Numbered from the stretch's first letter, positions 26,282-35,251 are shown. The stretch is DNA of 44,706 bases from an uncultured Kiritimatiellota bacterium (GCA_934667425.1 CAKULV010000028.1:1-44706); one strand, 5' to 3'. The notes: a model not told the origin generated them from the letters alone. Program-made: numbers and translations.

Positions 26282-29011
26282 TCATCCCTCCGTATCTTCA
26301 AACGCCGCCATACGGTATTCCCAATCACTTTCATCGGGTGCTTCGCCCAATGCGACATTTTCCCGGTGTTCTGATGCAGATTCTCCGCCACCATCCAAAA
26401 CTGTGTTTCGCATTAATGCGTCAAACCCTTCACTGCGCAATATCTTATCGGCCTCTGACATCTTTTCCATCGCAGCGATAAACTTGCGCCCCGCATTGAT
26501 CATCCCCTGCGCACTCTTCCAATTGTCTGGAACAGGAACTATCATTTCCTGAATATGACGCGGCTGCAAATGCTGCTGAACTGATCCATATTCATCAAGC
26601 AACATGAGCGACAATGCCGCAGTGGAGGCAAAGTACGAAACTAAATATGCTCGTAATTTTTCATCGCGAACGCGGATACGAACCAAATCATCACTCACAA
26701 TATAATTACGAGCAAGGTCCTTGGTCGCATATGTCATTTTCCCAATCGTGCCAGATCTTGAAATCAAAATATCGCCTTCTTGGATTTCAAGCATCTTGAT
26801 ACATTCAAGCTGTTTTTTACTCGCCTTCGACAAATCAAACCATTTCACAGACATTCGCCGCAACTCAAGCGCAGCATTCGCCGTCAAAAAAGGCCGAACC
26901 TTTTTCCCTTCATTGGAAGCATTCACCCTAAGCGAAGATGAACTCCACCTTGGACCAATATAAATCTTTATTCCCGACTCCAACTGCCCGACTGTAGTTG
27001 TTGACCACCCTTCTTTATTGTCAAACTCAAGAACGGCATTTAACGTTTCATTTAACTTTGGTAAGTAATGCTGAGGATTAATATTTAAATGATCTTTAAT
27101 TTCAGACCTCTTAATGGAAAACACATATTCAGAAGGCTTAAAATCCTTCCCTTTGCGGAACTTTTCATAACATTCCGCAATAAAACCCAAATCGTGATTT
27201 AATTCATCCGTATTTCGTCCATTCGCATCAATCACGAAAACGGGATTCCCTTTTGAATCCTGACCAATTCGTTGGGAAATTGCCATGAAAATGTCATAGT
27301 CTTTCCTAGGCTTTTTTCCCGCCTCTGGCTTCTGCAAGAACATAACGCATGTTCGAACGCCAGTGTCAGGTTGAAACGTATCCTTGTGCAGTGTGACTAT
27401 GCCGCGGATTTCACAACGTTCCAACAACCAATCCCTGTATGCCTCATAACTAATATTATCAAGAATACCCTTTGGCAGAACGATGCCAAGTCTCCCTCCT
27501 GGTTTCAACCAGTTTACACATCTCTCAATGAACAACAACTCGGGAGCCTGTCGAAGTAACAACTCAGAGTCTTTTGTTCCAAACACGAACTTTCCTGAAC
27601 TAGTCTTTTTACATGTGTGGCCAAATACATAATCTCGCAATATCGTTTTATCAGAAATCTGAGATTCAACCTTCTGCCCAGAAAATGGAGGATTCGTTGC
27701 AATCACTGCGGGCGCATTCGTCTTTCCTATTGCACAACGAGACTGTATCCACTTGTCAAAATTCTCTGGACGGCCCAACGAATTTCCCCGTGTCATTCCC
27801 GATTGTCCATCACCTGTCAAGAGCATTGCACATTTTGCAATCTTGACTAAACGACTGGCTATCTCAACAAGAAAAACACTGTTCTTCACAACAGCCAGCT
27901 GCTGCTCTCGTTGTGGTGAATTTGCCTTCGTTTGCGAAACTGCTTTCCTGCGTAAATATCGAAACAAACCTGTTGCGAAACCACCACCGCCACCAGCTGG
28001 ATCAAGAGTCCGCTCACCAACTTCTGGATCAAGCATCTTGACCATCATGTCTATAACCAACCGATTCGTAAAGAACTGCCCCTGCTGACGCTTTAAATTA
28101 ATATGCGTAAACTGTTCGTACGTTTCACCCATTAAATCCCAACCATCCGCATCATCGGTTCTAGCAGCAAAGCTCCAGTCTTTTAGAACACCCGCAGCCT
28201 CTGCGATACAATCAGCACTGACTTGTATTTTCTCAGAACTTTCAAACACATCTGGATACTGATCGGCATACTCTCTGAACAGCGCCTGTATCGCATTAGC
28301 GCAATCTCTTCGCCCTTCTACTGTCTTGTACTGCGCATCCGTTATCCAAAACTTAGGATAGTCACCAGCAGACATTTCATCCTGTATTTTTGCCAACAAA
28401 ATACGCACCATGTCCATTGTCAAATCAAAATCGGCATTCTCCATACCACGACCGTACAGTTTATTATGGCAAGTGGATAAAAGAAACCTCACATTCTTTG
28501 GCCTTGTCAACTCCGACTTCGCGGGAATAGCATCACCTCCACCCCAATCTTCTCCATAACGCGGCAACGACATCGACTCTTCTAAACCACCTTTAGCCCC
28601 TTTAACGCATTTGTACACGGAAATCTGATTTCCATTAGTCCACACCCCACCTACTGCGGAAGTATTAAAAATATACGACACAAGTTGAGCATATCCCTCG
28701 TCTACTTTTGGCTTTTTACACTCCACAACAAACAAGACATTCCCCTGATCTTTATCAATTGCCGCACGCTTACTGTTGTAAACAACAATATCTGCACGAA
28801 CATCTGCACCATCCAACCCCTTCATGATTTTAGAACCATGCTGAACAGGGACCTCTCGAAGCATAAGTTCCTTAGGGTATCCATAATCACTATTTAATAT
28901 TCCTATGAATTGTTGCCTTACAACTTCCTCAGGAGTTGTCACAAGAATTTTTCCAGACAAAATATCAATAATATTTCCATCCTCATTGAACTGTACAAGA
29001 TTCTTCTTCAT
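26282..29011 (-). CDS. Single-chain restriction / N6-adenine methylase / specificity protein
   Basis: 909 residues. Residues 1-140 look like a type I R-subunit N-terminal nuclease (HSDR_N type): D74 in RADIVVYN and E97-x-K99 in FVVECKKP. Residues about 300-640 are an HsdM-type N6-adenine methylase: GQFFTNRLVI, SAM motif LDPAGGGGGF (337-346), catalytic NPPF (440-443). Residues about 690-880 are an HsdS-like target recognition domain (EGDILISRSGTIGKM, SVQQHLQPRHIQEMIVPVP). The whole enzyme is thus in one chain, as in type IIG/IIL-like systems; there is no helicase translocase. ATG 29011 has AAGGAG 9 nt upstream; coupled to rhuM. Confidence 0.85.
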   Translation of the reverse strand: MKKNLVQFNEDGNIIDILSGKILVTTPEEVVRQQFIGILNSDYGYPKELMLREVPVQHGSKIMKGLDGADVRADIVVYNSKRAAIDKDQGNVLFVVECKKPKVDEGYAQLVSYIFNTSAVGGVWTNGNQISVYKCVKGAKGGLEESMSLPRYGEDWGGGDAIPAKSELTRPKNVRFLLSTCHNKLYGRGMENADFDLTMDMVRILLAKIQDEMSAGDYPKFWITDAQYKTVEGRRDCANAIQALFREYADQYPDVFESSEKIQVSADCIAEAAGVLKDWSFAARTDDADGWDLMGETYEQFTHINLKRQQGQFFTNRLVIDMMVKMLDPEVGERTLDPAGGGGGFATGLFRYLRRKAVSQTKANSPQREQQLAVVKNSVFLVEIASRLVKIAKCAMLLTGDGQSGMTRGNSLGRPENFDKWIQSRCAIGKTNAPAVIATNPPFSGQKVESQISDKTILRDYVFGHTCKKTSSGKFVFGTKDSELLLRQAPELLFIERCVNWLKPGGRLGIVLPKGILDNISYEAYRDWLLERCEIRGIVTLHKDTFQPDTGVRTCVMFLQKPEAGKKPRKDYDIFMAISQRIGQDSKGNPVFVIDANGRNTDELNHDLGFIAECYEKFRKGKDFKPSEYVFSIKRSEIKDHLNINPQHYLPKLNETLNAVLEFDNKEGWSTTTVGQLESGIKIYIGPRWSSSSLRVNASNEGKKVRPFLTANAALELRRMSVKWFDLSKASKKQLECIKMLEIQEGDILISRSGTIGKMTYATKDLARNYIVSDDLVRIRVRDEKLRAYLVSYFASTAALSLMLLDEYGSVQQHLQPRHIQEMIVPVPDNWKSAQGMINAGRKFIAAMEKMSEADKILRSEGFDALMRNTVLDGGGESASEHRENVALGEAPDESDWEYRMAAFEDTEG

Positions 29012-29026
29012 GATTACTATCTCCTT

Positions 29027-29152
29027 TTAAGCTACAATGCCCAAATAGTTATTGGAATTGATCGCGGCATTCTTCGATGAATACGCGACCCCATGATCAT
29101 TAAGCGATTTCTTCGCCCAATCTTCAACCGGTTCTTCTACACTCTTTGCCAT
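29027..29152 (-). CDS. 41-residue ORF before the methylase gene
   Basis: Encodes MAKSVEEPVEDWAKKSLNDH, ending NNYLGIVA. It has an excellent AAGGAGG 9 nt before its ATG and lies between the Mrr and methylase genes with 15-19 bp gaps, so it is very likely translated. The text resembles the N-terminus of type I restriction R-like helicases (VEDWAK..L), which suggests a cut-down remnant of such a gene or a small subunit kept for the methylase. No function proposed. Confidence 0.55.
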   Translation of the reverse strand: MAKSVEEPVEDWAKKSLNDHGVAYSSKNAAINSNNYLGIVA

Positions 29153-29171
29153 AATAGCCCTCCTTGCAACT

Positions 29172-30215
29172 TTATCGTGCTTCATCTACATCGTCGAACA
29201 GGCTCTCCTGCACTTCAAACAAAGGCACTTCCTTGCGACGGACTCCGACCTCATACTCCAGCATGAGGTTAATCAGCTCTTTTCCGTCGATAAGCGCAAT
29301 AGGTGCCTTGTCCATCTTGCGAGCCTCTTCGCGCGCGCCAGAGCTAAAATCACTTGTCGTGACAATACATCCCTGCTCATGTGCACCAAGGCTGCCGCGA
29401 ACCTGCTGCACAATCGGCGCTTGAACATTGCGCTTCCAGCGCTTAGCCTGAATTGCAAGCCCTGTGCTAATCACACCGCCTGTCACCATTGTGCCACGAA
29501 CGTCTATACCACCATCGCCCGAGAGCCGAGTACGCGACACCTCACGAAACCCAATCTCGCGGAAAAGTCGCGAGATAAGCTCTTCGAACTCTTCTGGCTT
29601 GAGCGCCATCAGTTTTGCCTTCAGCTTCTTGCGAACATCTTCATGATGTTGCTGAACCTGAAAATCGACGCCTGCCTTGTCCCAAACCGTCAGCGCCACA
29701 AGCCCCTTGCCACACTGAACAAATCGCGGCACTTCACCTCGTTTGCGCAACCGTTGGATCTCTTGTATGATCTGCGCATACATGGTGGCCTCTGGCGTCT
29801 GACCGGAGGTCTTCAACCATCCCTTAGACAATGCCGTTTGCGTGATATCAAGATAATGCATCGGCTTATGGCTGCCCTGCGCCTTCAATACTTTCTCGGC
29901 ACAATCGGTGAACGAATACGTCTTGTCGCTAATCGCCACGGACTTTACCCCAAAGCCAGGCAATGGTGCTTGCGCCGGCGACTCCTTTGCCTTCACCCCC
30001 GACAAGGCAAATCGTCCGTTCCCCACATTCACGAACCGAGACTTTGCACCTAACTTCTTTATATCCACGTAAAGCCGCGCCCCTAATGTCTGCTCAGGCG
30101 TCTTGCCCTTCGTCTTCCACATTCCTGATTCAAGAACCAGACGGACTATGTCAGCGGGGGACATCGGGCTCCCTGATTTCTTCAGCACTTCGTATGCAGC
30201 ATCAAGCAAAGACAT
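29172..30215 (-). CDS. HARE-HTH / Mrr restriction endonuclease
   Basis: 347 residues. Two winged-helix HARE-HTH domains (about 1-75 and 100-180; each with the pattern SLLDAAYEVLKKSG...GMWKTKGKTPEQT) precede an Mrr catalytic domain: LKPEEFEELISRLFREIGF, GDGGID (233-238) and QAK (256-258). HARE-HTH modules are proposed to sense DNA modification, and Mrr-type nucleases cut modified DNA, so this should be a type IV restriction enzyme. ATG at 30215 has AAGGAG 9 nt upstream, behind its own -10 element. Confidence 0.88.
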   Translation of the reverse strand: MSLLDAAYEVLKKSGSPMSPADIVRLVLESGMWKTKGKTPEQTLGARLYVDIKKLGAKSRFVNVGNGRFALSGVKAKESPAQAPLPGFGVKSVAISDKTYSFTDCAEKVLKAQGSHKPMHYLDITQTALSKGWLKTSGQTPEATMYAQIIQEIQRLRKRGEVPRFVQCGKGLVALTVWDKAGVDFQVQQHHEDVRKKLKAKLMALKPEEFEELISRLFREIGFREVSRTRLSGDGGIDVRGTMVTGGVISTGLAIQAKRWKRNVQAPIVQQVRGSLGAHEQGCIVTTSDFSSGAREEARKMDKAPIALIDGKELINLMLEYEVGVRRKEVPLFEVQESLFDDVDEAR

Positions 30216-30247
30216 TTTACCGACTCCTTCATTTCTTCATATAGAAA

Positions 30248-30256
30248 ATTTTATCA
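30248..30256 (-). promoter_or_regulatory. Extended -10 upstream of the Mrr gene
   Basis: Minus strand TGATAAAAT, hexamer at 30248-30253, about 32 nt before the ATG, with no good -35. It lies in the 57-bp gap after the helicase and could give the restriction genes an internal promoter. Confidence 0.4.
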
Positions 30257-30272
30257 CATTGCCCTTCTCGCC

Positions 30273-32519
30273 TCACGCAGCTTTGAGTCCCGCGCAATTC
30301 ACCTTCAATTCGGACGCCTTCTTCGGCGACTTGAAGGACATATCCCCAACCTCGAGAAGCGCCGTGTGATCCGTCAATCCAGGATTCTCACACATAGATG
30401 AAGAAATACGAACACGGTGAGCAAAGTTCGTCTGCGCCTTACCGCTTCCGTCCGTGTTCGTGACAAAGATGAAGTCTGTAAACGATTGCCTCAACATGGC
30501 GGTAAGGAGTATATCGAATCGACAGAATGAATGAAAGCGGTGACGAAAAGTTTGGGCAACTTTCCGATGCCCTGCGTCAAACACGTGCCCTGCGTCCGCG
30601 CAGCCGAGGAGCTTTGCGGAGCTCTCGCCGCCGTTGGCGTACATCAAGTTCAGGGCGCTCAATGTCAGGACGGTCGTCGCGGAGGATCGTCCTTCGCCGG
30701 AAAGCCCGACGAGACGGTTCGTGTCGCGCCCGGCGTCACCGTGTGTCTGCCCGCAGTTGAGGCACCACGTGTGCGAGCCGGGGAGGAACCAGTACGGCGT
30801 TCCAGCCGTGGCGGAGGCTTGTCCATTGGGGAGCAGTCGCAGCGGTACCGGAGCGCGATCCTTGTAGCCGTCGGAAAGAACGCGCTCGCCTTTCTTGTTG
30901 AGCGTGAACCAACTGTCGGGAAGACGCTCAAGAATCTCGTCCGGCGTCGCCGAATGGTCGCACGGGAACACGCTGTCGGCGTTCAACGACTCGACAGGAC
31001 AGAGAAATCCGGGGCGCGAATGCTCGTCTTCGCCGTTCTGCTTCGAGTTGTCGCTGAGTTCACGCGGCTTGACGAGCGCGGGGGAGCCGGAGTCGCCCGA
31101 CGTCAACCACACTGGGATGTACTCCTCACCGCAGAAACGGCAGAAATAGGTCGGGAACAGACGCTTCTCCTGCGACTGTGCGTCTGGCGCAAAACGCTGC
31201 GCGTCAAGTTCGACGGTGCGCTTGCCGGGGCTTTCAAGAGTCGTGAGGATCTGGCCGGGACCGCTGATGAACTGGTGCAGCTTGAATGCAAACGGCGGCT
31301 TGTTGTCGTCCCATTTCGTCGCGTAGATGGCGACGAGAAAAGTGCGCAAGGCCGATTCCGCTACTTCAAGAGGACACGAGGCGTCCTCGGCGAGCTTCTT
31401 CGCCGCCTCATACAGGGTGACGGGCTTTGCGCGCTCAAGTTTTCCGTCCTCCGTGTTCCTCGAAATGCCGAGGTTGTGTTCCACCCAGACGGCAAGCGGA
31501 TCGTTCCTGAACGACTCAAGGTCTGCCCATTGGGAGGCAGACTGCACACGGGCGGGCAACGCGGCCTTGACCGCCGTCTCGGAGATCTGAGCCGTCGCAT
31601 ATTCAAGTTCTTCGAGAATGACCTGCTGGGCGGGGATGTCGGCATCGAACATCTTTGACGCGACCTGCGCCACTGCGCTCTGGCGGTCAGCCGTGGAGCC
31701 TACCGAGGACATTGTGGCGGACGTGCCGATACAGAGGAGGTTGTCGGCGTTCAGCTGCGCACGGATTCGCCTGACGAGCATGGCGACGTCTGCGCCCTGG
31801 CGACCGCGATAGGTATGCAGCTCGTCGAGGACGAGGAACTCGAGGTTCTGCGCCGCCTCCACGACCTCGTGGTCTTCCTGATGGCGCGTCAGGATGAGGT
31901 CGAGCATCACGTAGTTGGTGAGGAGGATGTCTGGCGGATTCTTCTTGATGGTCGTGCGTTCAGTCGCCGACTCCTGTCCCGTGTAACGCTTCACGGACAC
32001 GCGACCCGAACCGTCCAGAAACTTCCCGATCTCCTCGAACTGGCTGTTTGCGAGGGCGTTCATCGGATAGACGATTATCGCCCGTATGCGCGGAGACGAA
32101 TCGGTTTTCTTCTCCCGGATGATTCTGTTCACAATCGGGATGAAGAACGTGAGGGACTTCCCCGATCCGGTCCCTGTCGTGACGACGAAACTTTTGTCGC
32201 CAGCCACCATCGTGAGCGCCGCCGTCTGATGACAGTAGAGCTGAATGGGCTTGGGGCAAGGCGGCTCTTCCTGCTTGCCGGTCTGAAAGATCTGCGCCGT
32301 CTCGGGTTCAACATTCCCTTGCCGAGCAAGCTCGTCAATGAACGCACCCTTGCGGTAGTTGGGGTTGATCTGGATGAGCGGATCTGGCCAGAAGCGCCCC
32401 TCGTCGTACGCCGCCTGAACCTTGCTGGCGATGTCCGTGGATCGCGGAGACGCGAAACTCGTCGAGAACTTCTTGTAGTTCTCGACAAGCCCATTCCTGA
32501 ACTCGAAAATGTCGTTCAT
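30273..32519 (-). pseudogene. N-terminal half of a DruE-like DEAD/DEAH helicase
   Basis: 748 residues. WPDPLIQINPNYRKGAFIDEL, Walker A TTGTGSGKS (114-122), VYPMNALANSQFEEI, PPDILLTNYVMLDLILTR and LVLDELHTYRGRQGADV match the large YprA/DruE (Druantia)-type helicases with DUF1998, which exceed 1000-1800 residues. Zinc-type CRFCG and CLNCG pairs are present. Homology stops at SAKLLG, where FTDNRQDASLQAGH is expected; the last 90 residues are unrelated, and the helicase C-terminal domain and DUF1998 are gone. An 11-bp direct repeat sits at the join (30568 and 30586). ATG overlaps the regulator stop as ATGA. Probably non-functional as a helicase. Confidence 0.75.
30568..30596. repeat. 11-bp direct repeat at the helicase truncation join
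   Basis: TGCCCTGCGTC occurs at 30568-30578 and 30586-30596, just where recognisable helicase homology ends. Consistent with a small duplication or illegitimate recombination at the join. Confidence 0.6.
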
Positions 32520-32773
32520 CGAGCTCGCTTCCCTTTAACGGGCTTAGCATTCCCCCTCTGCATGTTACCTGCATCTGGAACATAGTCCATGACATCGCCG
32601 ACGTTGCATTGCATGGTTTCGCAGATGCGCTCAAGGACATTCGCGCCGATGGCCTCGCCTCTCGACATCTTCGCGAGCGTAGCGGGAGACAAGCCTGTCT
32701 TGTCACGCAGGTCAGCGCGTGTCATGTCACGGTCTATCAGCAGTTTCCAGAGCTTCTTGTAGCACATTGCCAT
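32516..32773 (-). CDS. XRE-family transcriptional regulator
   Basis: 85 residues with a Cro/C1-type helix-turn-helix of the HTH_26 group: KKLWKLLIDRDMTRADLRDKTGLSPATLAKMSRGEAIGANVLERICETMQC. Residues 67-85 are a basic tail. It is the first gene after the strong promoter at 32809-32838 and overlaps the helicase as ATGA, so it probably autoregulates the defence operon, like the controller proteins of restriction systems. Start ATG at 32773 with GAAGG 9 nt upstream; ATG 32767 also possible. Confidence 0.85.
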   Translation of the reverse strand: MAMCYKKLWKLLIDRDMTRADLRDKTGLSPATLAKMSRGEAIGANVLERICETMQCNVGDVMDYVPDAGNMQRGNAKPVKGKRAR

Positions 32774-32808
32774 AATGATCAGCCTTCTTTTCCAGAGAAA
32801 TTGGATGC

Positions 32809-32838
32809 ATTATACCATTTCTCAGCTCATTTTTTCAA
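32809..32838 (-). promoter_or_regulatory. Promoter of the defence operon
   Basis: Minus strand: -35 TTGAAA (32833-32838), 18-bp spacer, extended -10 TGGTATAAT (hexamer 32809-32814). The best-formed sigma70-type promoter in the island; the leader to the regulator ATG is about 28 nt. Confidence 0.75.
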
Positions 32839-32904
32839 TAGTGAATGAATAGATATTACATTTTCATAAAGTTGCGATATGGAAATCCATACGAATCATT
32901 GTCC

Positions 32905-33300
32905 TTATCCCACGGAACTCCCAGACGATGCCGTACCAACAATTGCAATGCGGGAACGCGAATTGGCCGGCGTTGCTCGACTTGCAGTTCTATAATTACT
33001 CCCAAATATCTCATCGCATATCAACCGAAGCTGCGCCGATTCCACGTCATCTATGCTGATAAATATTGTACCGTCGTCAAACAGCAGCTTCTGCAAAAGC
33101 CGCAGGCGCGGGTACATCATGCAGAGCCATTTGTCGTAGCGCGGCAGCAGAGACTTCAGCGCGACGAGATTGTCGCCGTCACTACAACCAGAAAGAAGTG
33201 GTGCGGGGTTGATGAAGGTTGAAGAGGCTTGATAAAGCTTGAAAAGGATTGATATCTCGCGCAAATTGAGGATATGGTGGAATGCATGCAGGGAGAACAA
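32905..33300 (-). pseudogene. Remnant of a type III (Mod-like) adenine methyltransferase
   Basis: The stretch from about 33180 down to 32994 reads GDNLVALKSLLPRY then DKWLCMMYPRLRLLQKLL and FDDGTIFISIDDVESAQLRL...DEIFG. These are two well-known blocks of type III Mod/N6-adenine methyltransferases. The DPPY catalytic motif and the 40-60 residues that normally separate them are deleted, and both flanks lose similarity. Non-functional. It lies between the defence operon promoter and the prophage end. Confidence 0.75.
33209..33252. repeat. Five TTGA tetramers at exact 10-bp spacing
   Basis: TTGA occurs at 33209, 33219, 33229, 33239 and 33249. The intervening bases are purine-rich (units such as GTTGAAGAGG, CTTGATAAAG, CTTGAAAAGG). 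The spacing equals one helical turn. It lies just upstream of the methyltransferase remnant. Confidence 0.75.
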
Positions 33301-33312
33301 GGGGACGCCCCA

Positions 33313-33401
33313 TTAGGGTTCGTCCGAAAGTAATGGTTAGGGTTCAAGACGGCGGGCGCACACCATTCCGTTTTCCGGTACCGATGTCCGAGAGAACCCT
33401 A
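33313..33401. repeat. TAGGGTTC repeats at the prophage left end
   Basis: TTAGGGTTC at 33313-33321 and 33337-33345 (same orientation, 24 bp apart) and an inverted GAACCCTA at 33394-33401 that includes the stop codon of the ASCH gene. Mu-like transposases bind repeated sites at the phage ends, so these are candidates. No target duplication can be confirmed because the other end is outside the window. Confidence 0.45.
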
Positions 33402-33764
33402 CCTGCGGATGTCTACGCGGCCGCCGAGTTGGATGACGAAATGGGGCTTTTCCGGTTCTCCCCATTCCGGATGCCTAGTCTTCTCAACCGTGACATCTAT
33501 GTAGGCATACACCATCATTCCACTGCAAGTGTTTAACCCATAGCACCAGAACGCCATGCGCGGCGCGTCCTTTGCGTACCCTCTGCGGAACTCGACAACT
33601 GGCATCTTGGGGTTTGCATTCCAGTTGTGAAGCCTGATTCGCCAGTACTCCGTCGCAAGGCGGTACTCCTCGCGTTTCCCGCCGTGCGCGATCATGTCGT
33701 ACCACATTCCCTTCAGCACGAGCGGCAGAACCGCGCATTCGCTTCGCTTTAGCGCGGTCATCAT
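33399..33764 (-). CDS. ASCH-like phage protein
   Basis: 121 residues. LPLVLKGMWYDMIAHGGKREEYR followed by EYWRIRLHNW and VEFRRGYAKDAPRMAFWCYG, then the C-terminal HFVIQLGG, fits the ASCH/DUF3850 fold, a PUA-like RNA- or nucleotide-binding beta-barrel frequent in phages. ATG at 33764 overlaps the portal stop as ATGA. Last gene before the prophage end. Confidence 0.65.
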   Translation of the reverse strand: MMTALKRSECAVLPLVLKGMWYDMIAHGGKREEYRLATEYWRIRLHNWNANPKMPVVEFRRGYAKDAPRMAFWCYGLNTCSGMMVYAYIDVTVEKTRHPEWGEPEKPHFVIQLGGRVDIRR

Positions 33765-35251
33765 CTTGCGCCTCGCACTGGTCGTTGTGCCGAACGCGCC
33801 CCAGCCATCGAATAGACGTACAGGGCCTTCTCGATCACATCCGCCGCGTTCGCCGCCGGGTGCGTGGCGATCCACTCCCGGACGCGGCGGATGCAGTCAT
33901 CGGGGGATGTCGACGCGGCGATTAGGCCCCTGAGAGGCGCAAGGTCGTCGGCGAATGCCCAGCTGAGATCGTCGGCTGAGGATGCAGCCGCACGGTCGTC
34001 GACCGCATCCCCAGCAGACAACGCAACCGGGAAGGCCGAGAACGGCACCATGCCGGGCTGCTGCACGGTGGCGCGGCGGATGCCAAATCCAAGGCGTTCC
34101 GAAAGGGTGTCAAGCGCGTCGTCGTCCGGCTCAAGGCCCGCCTCGCGGAGCTTCCCGATCAGCGAGAGCGAGACCGACAGCTCGGCGGAGGATTCGGACC
34201 CGAAAAGGATCTTCGGAGCCCGCCACGTCCGGCCGTTGACCGCGAGGAGTTGCCCGAAGAGCTGGTTGCGGAACGTCGCGGCGAGCGACTTCGCGTCGGC
34301 CTTGCGGATGTCGTCCCGCACCTCCCCCTGGAGGTTCGCGGTGCCTCCTCCGAGCTCTCCCGTGGGCGACGCCGTGGAGGAGAGCGTCTGGCCGACGATA
34401 AGCCTGGATATCTCCTGGTTGCAGAGCGTGATGAAGCGTTCGTGGCTGTTTGAGGAATCGCCGTTCGCCGCCTGGACGACCTCGACCTCGGTGTTCTTCG
34501 AGAAGACGATCGCGCCGAGCCGGACAGCGAGGCGGAACGCGCGCTCCAGGGTGGCTCGTCCTTTCTCGTCAGAGTACCGGCCCTTCAGGAACGGGACGCC
34601 GAAGCGCTCCAGGAGGTCGGCCCACCACTGGCGGGACATCGTGCGCAGCAGCCACCAGAAGAGGATCGAGCGCATCGCGCCGCCCCAGTTGTCGGGCGCG
34701 GGCATGAGGTCGCACCGGTGGACGATGTAACGGTCGGGCGTGGCCGCGTGGGAGGTCGGAAGCGGCGTGCCGTTGTCGTTCACGTCGAAGATCCGCAACG
34801 CACCGTGGGAATAGTCGAGGAGCTGGTAGTGGACGGGCACGAGCTCTTTCAGGGTGAAGCCGCCTCCCAGACGGGCCTCGAACACCTTCTCGACGACCGC
34901 CACGGGATAGAGCGCCGCGTTCATGAGCCACGATTCGGCGGCCGGGAACGAGGGGTTGGCCAGGACCTCGGAGCAGAAGTCCGCCGCGTCGGCGTCGGCG
35001 GGGACGCCCTTCCTGAAGGGGACGACCGAGACCGGATCGCCGAGGACGGCGGTCTTGCGCTTCATGAACTCCGAACGCACATGGCTGTCGTTCGAGATGA
35101 TGTCGCGGTAGAGGGCGAAGAGCTCGCGCGTATCGCCGTTCTGCGCCTCCTCGACTACGCCAGCGAGGCGGTCTGCCGTCATGTGTCGGACCATGCTCGG
35201 CAGTTCGCGGCGGGGGTCAAGCATTGTAATCTGGTCGTTCTGTTCCTTCAT
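33761..35251 (-). CDS. Phage portal protein, Mu gp29-type (DUF935)
   Basis: 496 residues. RDIISNDSHVRSEFMKRKTAVLGDPVSVVP, RYIVHRCDLMPAPDNWGG, LLRTMSRQWWADLLERFGVPFLKGRY and ITLCNQEISRLIVGQTLSSTASPTGE are typical of the DUF935 portal family, which forms the dodecameric ring through which DNA enters the capsid. The C-terminal 100 residues are less conserved. ATG at 35251 with GAGGTGAGAG directly upstream; 8 bp after the terminase gene. Confidence 0.88.
   Translation of the reverse strand: MKEQNDQITMLDPRRELPSMVRHMTADRLAGVVEEAQNGDTRELFALYRDIISNDSHVRSEFMKRKTAVLGDPVSVVPFRKGVPADADAADFCSEVLANPSFPAAESWLMNAALYPVAVVEKVFEARLGGGFTLKELVPVHYQLLDYSHGALRIFDVNDNGTPLPTSHAATPDRYIVHRCDLMPAPDNWGGAMRSILFWWLLRTMSRQWWADLLERFGVPFLKGRYSDEKGRATLERAFRLAVRLGAIVFSKNTEVEVVQAANGDSSNSHERFITLCNQEISRLIVGQTLSSTASPTGELGGGTANLQGEVRDDIRKADAKSLAATFRNQLFGQLLAVNGRTWRAPKILFGSESSAELSVSLSLIGKLREAGLEPDDDALDTLSERLGFGIRRATVQQPGMVPFSAFPVALSAGDAVDDRAAASSADDLSWAFADDLAPLRGLIAASTSPDDCIRRVREWIATHPAANAADVIEKALYVYSMAGARSAQRPVRGAR

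Larger units (their letters stand above)
15048..32773 (-). other. Defence island
   Basis: About 18 kb of minus-strand genes with restriction, nuclease, NTPase, HEPN, AlbA_2 and RadC/RhuM functions, mostly overlapping or separated by under 60 bp, between housekeeping genes and a prophage. Central part (about 18-24 kb and 26-29 kb) is A+T-rich against G+C-rich flanks, so it was probably assembled by transfer. Confidence 0.8.

Noticed and set aside
30531..31658. 375-residue plus-strand open frame in the helicase region
   Set aside because: Antisense to recognisable helicase sequence; arginine/glycine-rich with no domain.
33209..33252. Possible CRISPR-like array
   Set aside because: Unit is 10 bp with no spacers; no CRISPR array or cas gene is visible in the window.
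33313..33345. TTAGGG resemblance to telomere repeats
   Set aside because: Only two copies, 24 bp apart, in a bacterial prophage setting.
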